Assembly (NCBI GenBank): GCA_902594655.1
Contig: CACJMW010000001.1
Location: 1-64,000, forward strand
Source of the DNA: an uncultured Pelagibacteraceae bacterium
GTDB lineage: Bacteria > Pseudomonadota > Alphaproteobacteria > Pelagibacterales > Pelagibacteraceae
Direction of reading: 5' to 3'
Length of the DNA: 64,000 bases
In this document: positions 8,854-18,098 of the stretch, one piece after another
Numbering within the stretch: the first letter of the stretch is position 1
Layout: every line of letters begins with the position of its first letter
Notes under the pieces: model-generated
The model's input: only the letters and a program-made list of their open reading frames with translations
Database searches by the model: none
Told to the model about the DNA's origin: nothing
Translations under genes and position numbers: made by a program

Positions 8854-9993
8854 ATGAGTGATACTGAAGTATTCGGTTGGAAATTTTCTAAATTTATTAA
8901 TAATAAAAATTACGACTTTAATAGGGATAAAATTCTTGATGTATGTGGAGAGGATAATGTTATTGACGCATATGATATAATATCTGGATGGCAAAATTAT
9001 AATCCAACGCCTTTAGTGAAATTAAAAAAATTATCAAAAAAGTTCAATTTAAATAATATTTTTTACAAGGATGAATCAAAAAGATTCCATCTAAAATCGT
9101 TTAAAGCTTTAGGGGGTGCGTATGCCGTAGAAAAAATTACAAAAGGAAATAAATCTATCACCGTTGCAACTGCTACAGCAGGTAACCATGGAAGATCGGT
9201 ATCTTGGGGTGCACAGAAACTTGGTTTAAATTGTAAAATATTTATTAGTGAGTTTGTAAGCGAAGCACGAGCTGATGTAATGAGAAATCTTGGCGCTGAC
9301 GTTATAAGAGTAAAAGGTAATTATGAAGCATCTTTAAAAGAATGTATTAAACAATCAAAAATGAATGGTTGGGAAATAATACAAGATGTTGCATGGAAAG
9401 GTTATGAAGAAGTTCCGAAACTAACGATGGCTGGATACTCTGTTATGATAAAAGAAATTTCAAATCAAACAGACCAATATATAACCCATGTTTTTTTACA
9501 AGCAGGTGTAGGTGGAATGGCTTCAGGTGCAATTGCAGGTATTGCCAAATATTTTAAAAGGATACCTAAAATTATTGTTGTTGAGCCTGATACAGCAGAT
9601 TGTGTTTTACAAAGTGTAGAGGCAGGGAAAATGCAAAAAATAGATATCAAAAAAGAAAGTATATTAGGCGGAATGTCATGTGGAGAAGTTTCACTAGTTC
9701 CTTGGAAAATATTAAAGCATGCAGTAAATAATTGTATAAGTATAACAGATGAAAATATAGCTCAAACAATTGCTATGCTTAAAGAAAAATATTTTAGTGA
9801 TGAACCAGTTATTGGAGGAGAGTGCGCAACTCCTGGTATAATTAGTTTAATAGCAGCCAGTGAGAATAAAAATATTAAAGATAAATTAGAGTTAAACGAA
9901 AAATCAAATGTTCTTTTAATGGGTTGTGAAGGAGATGCAGATGAAAATCTTTACAAAAAATTATTAAATGAAGGTATTAAACAATTAATTTAA
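8854..9993 (+). CDS. PLP-dependent diaminopropionate ammonia-lyase-like enzyme
   Basis: YKDESKRFHLKSFKALGGAYAV (PLP lysine region), TATAGNHGRSVSWGAQKLG, QAGVGGMASG. Confidence 0.75.
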   Translation: MSDTEVFGWKFSKFINNKNYDFNRDKILDVCGEDNVIDAYDIISGWQNYNPTPLVKLKKLSKKFNLNNIFYKDESKRFHLKSFKALGGAYAVEKITKGNKSITVATATAGNHGRSVSWGAQKLGLNCKIFISEFVSEARADVMRNLGADVIRVKGNYEASLKECIKQSKMNGWEIIQDVAWKGYEEVPKLTMAGYSVMIKEISNQTDQYITHVFLQAGVGGMASGAIAGIAKYFKRIPKIIVVEPDTADCVLQSVEAGKMQKIDIKKESILGGMSCGEVSLVPWKILKHAVNNCISITDENIAQTIAMLKEKYFSDEPVIGGECATPGIISLIAASENKNIKDKLELNEKSNVLLMGCEGDADENLYKKLLNEGIKQLI

Positions 9994-9997
9994 ATTT

Positions 9998-10444
9998 ATG
10001 AAAAAAATAAAAGAAGAAGATATATATAAAATATTCAAGCCAGAATTAACTCCAAAAAGAATGCTAGAAATGGGTATTTTTGGTGGATCATATTTTGGAA
10101 ATAATGTTAAAGAATATCCAAAAAAATGGTTTACAAATGTTAAATTAAGTAAAAATTTTGATGTAAGTTTAAATAGATTTAAAATAAGAGCGGGCCTTTC
10201 AAGAGAACATTGGATAGAAAAAGGATGGATATTTAAAGAGGATCCATTAGGTTGGTTTCAATGGTACTGTAGATTTACTATGGGAAGACGTTTACCTAAT
10301 GTTGACGTAACTCAAATAAAAAGATGGAAAAATTTTAGAAGGCATGTCACGGCAATTGAAAAAAATTGTGAAAAAGGAAATTTAGACTGTAGAAAAAGAC
10401 AAAGACAAGCAATTTTACAATGGGCTTATAATCCTTATAGATAA
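9998..10444 (+). CDS. Conserved hypothetical protein
   Basis: 148 aa ORF 5 nt after the PLP gene; GWFQWYCRFTMGRR segment, no family named. Confidence 0.6.
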   Translation: MKKIKEEDIYKIFKPELTPKRMLEMGIFGGSYFGNNVKEYPKKWFTNVKLSKNFDVSLNRFKIRAGLSREHWIEKGWIFKEDPLGWFQWYCRFTMGRRLPNVDVTQIKRWKNFRRHVTAIEKNCEKGNLDCRKRQRQAILQWAYNPYR

Positions 10445-10447
10445 TTG

Positions 10448-10870
10448 TTAAATTGTACCAAAAAAATGATGAACAATAGTTCTACTTGTAGGATTTAATC
10501 TATGTTCAAATAAGTAAATACCTTGCCAAGTCCCAAGTAAAAGTTTTTTATTTTTCACACTTAAAGAAATTTGGCTGTTTGTAAGTGCAGATTTAATATG
10601 AGCAGGCATATCATCTTTTCCTTCAGCTATATGTGTATAAAAAGACTTCTCCATAGGTACTAATTTATCAAAATAATTTATCAAATCTGTTTGAACATCT
10701 GGATCAGCATTTTCTTGAATAATTAAAGATGCACTAGTATGTTGTATACTTAAATTAATAATTCCTTCAGAAAATCTATTTTTTTTAATCCAATCTTCGG
10801 TTTGTTTTGTAAAGTCATAAAGTCTTTGGCCACTTGTTTTTATCTCTAAATTGAAAAATTTTTGTATCAT
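10448..10870 (-). CDS. yjbQ: YjbQ/UPF0047 family protein
   Basis: LSIQHTSASLIIQENADPDVQTDL, LLLGTWQGIYLFEHR. Confidence 0.9.
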   Translation of the reverse strand: MIQKFFNLEIKTSGQRLYDFTKQTEDWIKKNRFSEGIINLSIQHTSASLIIQENADPDVQTDLINYFDKLVPMEKSFYTHIAEGKDDMPAHIKSALTNSQISLSVKNKKLLLGTWQGIYLFEHRLNPTSRTIVHHFFGTI

Positions 10871-11298
10871 TTAATTTTAGTTGTAAAGTCGATTCCATAT
10901 TCTGAACGAGGTCCCTTTCTAAATCCAAAAGGTCCTGGAATAAATATTGTTAGAGGTTTAGTGCCCGGTTTCAAATCTACTCTATGGAAACTATTAGCAG
11001 ACCTAAATCCTATATAACCTGGTGGTCTCCAATGTTTTCCATCATGTCTGGTTTCCCAATAACCACCCCTCAAAATAATTGTGACATATGGACAAAGATG
11101 ATTATGAACTCCGTCTCCATGGTCATCATCTAACATTTCATGAATAAGAATATTAAAAGGAAACCATTTTGGTCTATATCTAAATAAAATATAATATCTA
11201 TTCATCCATGGTTTAGCTTCCTTATACTTTGGATGCGAAGGTCCTCTATCAAGAACTATTTTTTTTCTTCCAATTTTTTCTAAAAATTTAAGAAGCAT
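10867..11298 (-). CDS. Cupin-like protein
   Basis: Metal-site-like HEMLDDDHGDGVHNHLCPYVTIILRGGYWE ... HRVDL. Confidence 0.55.
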   Translation of the reverse strand: MLLKFLEKIGRKKIVLDRGPSHPKYKEAKPWMNRYYILFRYRPKWFPFNILIHEMLDDDHGDGVHNHLCPYVTIILRGGYWETRHDGKHWRPPGYIGFRSANSFHRVDLKPGTKPLTIFIPGPFGFRKGPRSEYGIDFTTKIK

Positions 11299-12593
11299 TA
11301 ATTAATTTTAATTATAGCATTATTTTTTAATATATACATTTGATTATTCAATATGTAGGGCCTTGAAATTTTATCACCATCTATTTTAATCATATTTTTT
11401 GTTTTTCCATCCTCGATACTTACTTTAAGCAATCTACCGTTACTTAAGCTTACGTAAATAAATTTTTTTGCAACAATGAATCCTGTTGAGTAAATTTTAT
11501 TTTTTTTATTTGAATCAAATATTTTTGTAGATCTAAGAATATTTCCATTAAGTTTATCTATTACAAAAAAGTATCCCTCTTCAGATACTGAAAATACAAG
11601 ATTTTCTATGATTGTGGGTTCCAAAGAAGAATTTATTGATTGTTCCCACAAAATAAATCCATTTTTAGAATTTATTGCAAAAAATTTATTTTTGTTATTT
11701 GAGACATAGATAATATCATTGTCATATACCAACCTTGAGTTTTTTAGTAAAAAAGTACTTTCGAATATATCCTCATTTTGTGTTTGAGATTGCCAAATCA
11801 AACGTCCGTCATTTGCATTTAAAGCATTGATATCACCGAAAGTATCAATAAAGGCAACAATTTCATCATGAACAATTAGAGATAATTTTCTTTGGGATTT
11901 AATAAACGATTTTTCAGTTCCAAAGCTCCATAACTCCTTTCCATCTAAGATTGAGTAGCATCGAATAATGTTTTCAAAATCAACCATATAAACTTTATCA
12001 TTAAAGACTTTAATTTCTGAATTATATGGAGAACTATTAAATTTCTTCCAAATCAAATTTCCATTTGAATAATCCATTGCATAAATATTTGATATACTAT
12101 CAGCAGCAACTAAAACTTTATCGTTTGCACCAAAATATATTGTGGGTTTTTGTTTAATTTGTTTTTTATCATAATGATTTTTTTTCCAAATTAGTTTTGA
12201 GTTTTGATTAAATTTTAATATAAATCCTTTGTTATCGAAAAAAACTAGAGAATTATCATTTCCAAATAATATATCTGGATTTATAAAATCAAAATTTTTA
12301 ATTTTTTTAAATTTAAATTTTGATATTTTTTTTAGATTACCTTCAAAGTTAATATATCCTGTGTTATTAGTTAAATTATTAATAAAAGGTTTTTTATAAT
12401 AAGAACCTTTAATTCTAATTTTCAAATTTGGATTAAATTCTTTTTGAAAAGCCTCATTTAATTCAAAAACTTTTTCTATGTTTTCTTTTTTATTTTCTAA
12501 AACTTGTGTTTTTGTCCAAAAGCCTGTTTTGGTATCTAATGAGCATTGACTAATAAAAATAAATACAACTAATATAAAAAGATAGTTAAACAC
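11298..12593 (-). CDS. bamB: PQQ-repeat beta-propeller lipoprotein, BamB-like
   Basis: Lipobox-like FISQCS; repeats INAKNGRLIWQSQ/NSKNGFILWEQS/DKLNGNILRS. Confidence 0.75.
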   Translation of the reverse strand: MFNYLFILVVFIFISQCSLDTKTGFWTKTQVLENKKENIEKVFELNEAFQKEFNPNLKIRIKGSYYKKPFINNLTNNTGYINFEGNLKKISKFKFKKIKNFDFINPDILFGNDNSLVFFDNKGFILKFNQNSKLIWKKNHYDKKQIKQKPTIYFGANDKVLVAADSISNIYAMDYSNGNLIWKKFNSSPYNSEIKVFNDKVYMVDFENIIRCYSILDGKELWSFGTEKSFIKSQRKLSLIVHDEIVAFIDTFGDINALNANDGRLIWQSQTQNEDIFESTFLLKNSRLVYDNDIIYVSNNKNKFFAINSKNGFILWEQSINSSLEPTIIENLVFSVSEEGYFFVIDKLNGNILRSTKIFDSNKKNKIYSTGFIVAKKFIYVSLSNGRLLKVSIEDGKTKNMIKIDGDKISRPYILNNQMYILKNNAIIKIN

Positions 12594-13231
12594 TAAAAAT
12601 CTCTTTGTAACCTTTTTTGTGCTTGAATTTTAATTTGTGGATTAGAGTTATTCATCTCTATAATCTTTTCAAAGAATTCTTTTGATTTTTGTTTTTCATT
12701 TTTAGAAAAAAAATACTCCGCAATCAAATATAATGAGTGGGATTTCCATAAATTATCTTTATTAATCAAGGGTTTTAAAATACTCAACAGCTCCTCTTCG
12801 CTGGCACTATCAGAATTATACAGACCTTTTTTATAAATTATTAAGTTTTTTAATTCATTATCTAATTTTGTCTCATTTATAAGAACATTAAAAAAATTAT
12901 TTATTTCTTCTTTGTTTTTTAACAAATTATTATCCAACAGAAAATAGAGGGCTAATGGAGAGTAAGTAGGATTTTTTAGGCTAATTATATTTTTCATAGC
13001 TGCAATTGAGTTATTTGAATTGTTTTTATCAAAACTAAATATAGCTGAGTTGTATTGTTCTGAGATTTTAACTTTTAAGTCTTTCTTATAATCAACATAA
13101 AAAAAATATCCGAAAAGGCATATTAAAAAAATTATTAATAAAGAAGTAAAAGATTTTTTATTGTTTAATATAAAACTTTTTACATTATTTTTTTTTTGAT
13201 CATTTACAATTATTTGATTCTCTTCGCTCAT
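12593..13231 (-). CDS. Single-TM tetratricopeptide-like protein (YfgM-like), paired with bamB
   Basis: N-terminal TM, alpha-helical repeats, position upstream of bamB. Confidence 0.6.
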   Translation of the reverse strand: MSEENQIIVNDQKKNNVKSFILNNKKSFTSLLIIFLICLFGYFFYVDYKKDLKVKISEQYNSAIFSFDKNNSNNSIAAMKNIISLKNPTYSPLALYFLLDNNLLKNKEEINNFFNVLINETKLDNELKNLIIYKKGLYNSDSASEEELLSILKPLINKDNLWKSHSLYLIAEYFFSKNEKQKSKEFFEKIIEMNNSNPQIKIQAQKRLQRDF

Positions 13232-15901
13232 TTAAATCATATTCCTTAACACGTATTGTAAAATTCCGCCATTCTTATAATACTCTAACTCATTCTTGGT
13301 GTCTATTCTTGACAATACTTTAATTTTTTTTATATCACTATTGTAATACTTGATTTCTAATTCTACTTCCTCTGATGGTTTGATTCCATTTTCTAATTTT
13401 CTTACTGTGAATAATTCAGACCCGTTCAACCTTAGATTCTGTCTATTTATTCCATTAATAAACTGTAAAGGTAATACCCCCATTCCAATTAAATTTGATC
13501 TATGGATTCTCTCAAAACTTTCAGCAATGACTGCTTTAATACCTAATAATTTCGTCCCTTTGGCTGCCCAATCTCTAGAAGAACCAGTACCATATTCTTT
13601 TCCACCAATTACAACTAGATCAGTTCCTCGTTTTTTATACTCAACAACCGCATCATGAATGGGCATGACTTCATTTTCTGGATATAATTTAGTAAATCCA
13701 CCTTCAGTACTAGGCGCCATTTCATTCCTTATTCGAATATTTGCAAAGGTTCCTCTCATCATTACTTCATGATTTCCTCTACGTGAACCATATGAGTTAT
13801 AATCTTGAGGGCGAATTTGATGTTTCATAAAATATTCTCCTGTAGGGCTATCTTTTTGAATCGTTCCTGCGGGAGATATATGATCTGTTGTAATACTATC
13901 TCCTAAAATTAACAGAGGTCTTGCGTTTTTTATTGGTTTAAATCCCTCGGGATTAGATGAGAGATTTTCAAAAAATGGCGGTTTCTTAACATAAGTAGAA
14001 TTATCATCCCAATCATAGATGCTGCTTTCTTTAGTTTTTATTTGTTGCCATTGTTCAGGTCCTTTTGAAACATTTGAATATCTTTCTCTAAACATTTCAG
14101 GATTTAAGGATTTTATTAAAACTTCTTCGATTTCTTTATTGCTAGGCCAAAGATCTTTTAAATATACTTCTTTGCCTTCTTTGTCTTTTCCTAGAGAGTC
14201 TTTATATAAATCTATTTGCATAGATCCAGCTAATGAATATGCGACTACCAGTGGTGGTGATGCTAAGTAATTAGCTTTTACCAATGGTGATATTCTTCCC
14301 TCAAAATTTCTATTTCCTGATAAGACAGAAACAGCATAAATATCATTTTTTTTGATTGTATCTGAAATATTTTCAGGCAATGGACCAGAATTTCCTATAC
14401 ATGTCGTACATCCATACCCCACTAGATTAAAACCAAGATCATCCAAATATTTATTTAGTCCAGATTTATTTAAATAATCAGTTACAACTTGAGAGCCTGG
14501 CGCTAAAGATGTTTTTACCCATGGTTTAACTTTTAATCCTTTTTCAATAGCTTTTTTTGCAACTAGGCCTGCTCCAATTAATACATTTGGATTAGAAGTA
14601 TTTGTACATGAAGTAATTGCCGCTATTACAATAGAGCCGTCTTTTAATTTAAAATCCGTGCCAGATACATTAAAAGTGCTTTCAGTTTTTCTTTTTGTTA
14701 TTTCTTTAAAATTTTTATAAAATGAATTTTTAGCATCAGTTAATAATACTTTATCCTGAGGCCTTTTTGGACCAGATATTGTTGGAGCTACAGTAGACAT
14801 ATCTAATTTAACTATATCGGTGAATTCTACATTTTCACTTGCCCACAAACCTTGTTCTTTTGCATATTTTTCTACTATTTTAACTGTTTGACTTTCTCTA
14901 CCTGAAAATTTTAAATATTTTATTGTCTCTTCATCTATAGGAAAAAAACCACAAGTTGCCCCGTATTCTGGTGCCATATTTGCAATTGTTGCTCTGTCAG
15001 CTAAACTTAAGTTTTTCAATCCAGAACCATAGAACTCAACAAATTTTCCTACTACACCTTTATCTCTCAAAATTTTTACCACTGTCAAAACTAAATCTGT
15101 TGCAGTAGTTCCTTCTGGTAATTTATTTGTTAGTTCAAAGCCAATTACTTCTGGTATTAACATTGAAATAGGTTGACCCAACATGCCAGCTTCGGCTTCT
15201 ATGCCGCCAACACCCCAGCCTAAAACTGATAAACCATTTACCATTGTTGTATGACTGTCAGTTCCCACAAGAGTATCTGGAAAAATATATTCATCTCCAT
15301 CTGAAACGGAATTCCAGACTACCCTTGATAAATATTCTAAATTTACTTGGTGGCAAATGCCTGTACCCGGAGGAACAATTCTAAAATTATCGAATGCTTG
15401 CTGTCCCCACTTTAAAAATGAATATCTTTCACTATTTCTATTGAATTCAATATCGACATTTTTTTTTAATGAGGATTTGTTTGCAAAATCATCAACTTGG
15501 ACAGAATGATCTATAACCAAGTCTACTGGTGATAATGGATTTATTTTTTTTGGATCTCGGTTTTTTTCTTTTACAGCCTCTCTCATTGCAGCTAAATCTG
15601 CTATGGCAGGTATTCCCGTATAATCCTGTAATAATACTCTTGCAGGTCTGAAGGCGATCTCTGCGCTTGATTTTTTTGAATTCAACCAATTCTTTATTGC
15701 ATCAATCTGTTCTTTATTAACAGTTATATTGTCCTCAAATCTCAAAAGATTTTCTAATATAACTAGAAGAGATTTTGGTAGTCTGGATATCCCGTCTAAA
15801 CCATTTTTCTCGGCTTCTTTTATAGAGAAGTATTTGTAAATTTTTCCAGATACTTCCATTGATTTTAAAGAGTTGTAAGAATTTTTTTTTCCTATTTTCA
15901 T
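13232..15901 (-). CDS. acnA: Aconitate hydratase A
   Basis: 889 aa; ITSCTNTSNPNVLIGAGLVAKKA, GYGCTTCIGNSGPLP, GTGSSRDWAAKGT. Confidence 0.97.
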   Translation of the reverse strand: MKIGKKNSYNSLKSMEVSGKIYKYFSIKEAEKNGLDGISRLPKSLLVILENLLRFEDNITVNKEQIDAIKNWLNSKKSSAEIAFRPARVLLQDYTGIPAIADLAAMREAVKEKNRDPKKINPLSPVDLVIDHSVQVDDFANKSSLKKNVDIEFNRNSERYSFLKWGQQAFDNFRIVPPGTGICHQVNLEYLSRVVWNSVSDGDEYIFPDTLVGTDSHTTMVNGLSVLGWGVGGIEAEAGMLGQPISMLIPEVIGFELTNKLPEGTTATDLVLTVVKILRDKGVVGKFVEFYGSGLKNLSLADRATIANMAPEYGATCGFFPIDEETIKYLKFSGRESQTVKIVEKYAKEQGLWASENVEFTDIVKLDMSTVAPTISGPKRPQDKVLLTDAKNSFYKNFKEITKRKTESTFNVSGTDFKLKDGSIVIAAITSCTNTSNPNVLIGAGLVAKKAIEKGLKVKPWVKTSLAPGSQVVTDYLNKSGLNKYLDDLGFNLVGYGCTTCIGNSGPLPENISDTIKKNDIYAVSVLSGNRNFEGRISPLVKANYLASPPLVVAYSLAGSMQIDLYKDSLGKDKEGKEVYLKDLWPSNKEIEEVLIKSLNPEMFRERYSNVSKGPEQWQQIKTKESSIYDWDDNSTYVKKPPFFENLSSNPEGFKPIKNARPLLILGDSITTDHISPAGTIQKDSPTGEYFMKHQIRPQDYNSYGSRRGNHEVMMRGTFANIRIRNEMAPSTEGGFTKLYPENEVMPIHDAVVEYKKRGTDLVVIGGKEYGTGSSRDWAAKGTKLLGIKAVIAESFERIHRSNLIGMGVLPLQFINGINRQNLRLNGSELFTVRKLENGIKPSEEVELEIKYYNSDIKKIKVLSRIDTKNELEYYKNGGILQYVLRNMI

Positions 15902-15904
15902 AAT

Positions 15905-16495
15905 TTATATATAAAAGGTAATTATGCTCAAAAGAAGAAGGCAAGACATAGCATAGTTGAATATTTTAATAAATTTCTCATTTGTTGCGAATTTTCTTAA
16001 AAATTTACCTATAAAAGTCCATAATGTAATACTTGTGGACGAAAATAATAAGGCAAGAAGGACTACTTGTGTGGCATAATTAAAATAATTATCACCCAAC
16101 TCAACATAAGTTGAAACTACGATTATAGCAACCGTAACGCCTTTGGGGTTTAAGTATTGAAAAAAAAAAGTTTCAATAAATTTAACTGGATTATCTTTTT
16201 TAGTATCATCTGATGTATTTGATGTTGCAATTTTATAAGCTAGATAAATTAAAAATAATGTTCCGAGATATTTCATGACAACTTGAATTATAGGGAATAA
16301 TTTGAAAACGTTGATTAATCCAATTGTCAAAAATAAAACTAAAGATGTGAAACCAAGTGTAACTCCCAATATATGTGGAATTGTTTTAATTATTCCAAAA
16401 TTAAATCCTGAGTAAGAAGCAACAACATTATTTGGGCCAGGTGTATATGCTGTAACAAACCAAAATAAAGCTATTGAAACTATTTCTGGATGCAT
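15905..16495 (-). CDS. LysE/RhtB family amino-acid exporter
   Basis: TPGPNN...FGIIKTIPHILGVTLGF, QYLNPKGV. Confidence 0.85.
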   Translation of the reverse strand: MHPEIVSIALFWFVTAYTPGPNNVVASYSGFNFGIIKTIPHILGVTLGFTSLVLFLTIGLINVFKLFPIIQVVMKYLGTLFLIYLAYKIATSNTSDDTKKDNPVKFIETFFFQYLNPKGVTVAIIVVSTYVELGDNYFNYATQVVLLALLFSSTSITLWTFIGKFLRKFATNEKFIKIFNYAMSCLLLLSIITFYI

Positions 16496-16498
16496 ATT

Positions 16499-16840
16499 TT
16501 AAGCGATTGGCAATCCGTTTTCTGCTTCTTGTGATGGATGAACTAAAGTCACTCTTCCCTCTTTGTCTATTGATCCTAAAATTAAAACTTGAGATTTAAT
16601 TCCAGCAATATTTTTCTCTGGAAAATTACAAACCCCAATCACTTGTTTTCCTACCAAGTTTTCTGCATTATAATAATGGGTTATTTGAGCGGAGGATTGC
16701 TTAATTCCAATATCATTACCAAAATCAACTTCGACTATTAAAGATGGTTTTCTAGCTTTTTCATTTTTTTTAACGCTTAAAACTGTCCCTAATCTAATAT
16801 CTATCTTGTCAAAAATGTCGTAGGTTATTTGTTCTTTCAT
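16499..16840 (-). CDS. csaA: tRNA-binding domain protein (CsaA-like)
   Basis: DKIDIRLGTVLSVKKNEKARKPSLIVEVDFG...QVIGVCNFPEKNIAG. Confidence 0.85.
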   Translation of the reverse strand: MKEQITYDIFDKIDIRLGTVLSVKKNEKARKPSLIVEVDFGNDIGIKQSSAQITHYYNAENLVGKQVIGVCNFPEKNIAGIKSQVLILGSIDKEGRVTLVHPSQEAENGLPIA

Positions 16841-16863
16841 AATAATAATATATAATTAAATTT

Positions 16864-18042
16864 ATGAGTTTAGACAGTAATTTATATGAAAAATCAATCA
16901 AGATTTTAACTGATCTTATAAGTTTTAAAACAATATCTGGAAAAGATAATAGTCCTTTGATTGATTATTGTGATGATATATTAAAAAAGTATGGAGTTGC
17001 TACTTTTAGGGTCTTTGATGGAAATAAAGAACGAGTAAATCTTTTTGGAACCATTAAAGCAAAAAAAATTAATGGAAAAAAACCTATAATATTATCTGGG
17101 CATACGGATGTGGTTCCAGTTTCAAAAGGATGGGCTACAGACCCATTTGTGGCAACACTAAAAGACAATAAGCTTTTTGGAAGGGGATCGTGTGATATGA
17201 AAGGATTTATAGCATGTGTCCTTGCCTATGTACCAACATTTTCTAAAACTAATTTAGATCGAGATATTCATTTCTCATTTACATTTGATGAGGAAACGGC
17301 TTGTATAGGTGCGCCACTTTTAATTAAAGAATTAAAAAAAAGAAATATTCAAGATGGTATTTGTATAATTGGTGAACCGACGAAAATGAAAATTATTGAT
17401 GCGCATAAAGGTATGAATGAGTATACAATTCACTTCGAAGGATTGGCTGGACACAGCTCACAGCCTGACAAAGGTGTTAATGCTATAGAATATGCAACAA
17501 GATATATAAATAAACTTTTAGAATTAAGAAAAGAATTAAAAATGAGAGCTCCAAAAGATTGTATATTTGATCCTCCTCATTCAACTCTTTCTATAGGCGG
17601 AATTTCTGGAGGCATAGCTCACAATGTAATTGCCGACAAATGTCAAGTGGAGTGGGAAACAAGACCTGTTGTTAAAGATGATGGAATATTCGTAACAGAT
17701 CAAATAGAAAAATTTGTTAATGAAGAACTTTTGCCACAAATGAAAAAGGTTTTTCCTAATTCAAATATTCGTAAAGAAATTATTGGAGAAGTTATTGGAT
17801 TTAATAGAATAAAAGACTCTCAAGCATGTGAGTTTGTTTCAAGTATAACTGGAGATAACACTAGAGAAGTTGTTTCCTTTGGTACAGAGGCTGGTCTTTT
17901 TCAAGAAATTGGAATTAGTACAGTTGTTTGTGGACCAGGTTCAATAGAGCAAGCTCATAAAATTGATGAATTCATTGAGTTAGAAGAAATCAAAAAATGC
18001 TTGTCTTTCCTAGAAGGTATTAAAAATAAATCAATTAATTAA
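16864..18042 (+). CDS. argE: Acetylornithine deacetylase / M20 peptidase
   Basis: LSGHTDVVPVSKGWATDPF, GRGSCDMKGFIA, FTFDEETACIGAP. Confidence 0.88.
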   Translation: MSLDSNLYEKSIKILTDLISFKTISGKDNSPLIDYCDDILKKYGVATFRVFDGNKERVNLFGTIKAKKINGKKPIILSGHTDVVPVSKGWATDPFVATLKDNKLFGRGSCDMKGFIACVLAYVPTFSKTNLDRDIHFSFTFDEETACIGAPLLIKELKKRNIQDGICIIGEPTKMKIIDAHKGMNEYTIHFEGLAGHSSQPDKGVNAIEYATRYINKLLELRKELKMRAPKDCIFDPPHSTLSIGGISGGIAHNVIADKCQVEWETRPVVKDDGIFVTDQIEKFVNEELLPQMKKVFPNSNIRKEIIGEVIGFNRIKDSQACEFVSSITGDNTREVVSFGTEAGLFQEIGISTVVCGPGSIEQAHKIDEFIELEEIKKCLSFLEGIKNKSIN

Positions 18043-18076
18043 AAAAAATCCTGCCACGTTTAAAACGTGGCAGGAT
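18040..18076 (-). terminator. Rho-independent terminator of the NCS1 permease gene
   Basis: 13-bp perfect stem atcctgccacgtt/aacgtggcaggat (18048-18060, 18064-18076) followed on - strand by an A-run complement (U-tract). Confidence 0.85.
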
Positions 18077-18098
18077 ATTAACCTTTAAGAGAGTTTTT

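Noticed and set aside
16160-16169. A10 tract inside the lysE-like gene considered as another frameshift
   Set aside because: The frame is intact through the tract (ETFFFQYLNPKG) and the protein is full length.
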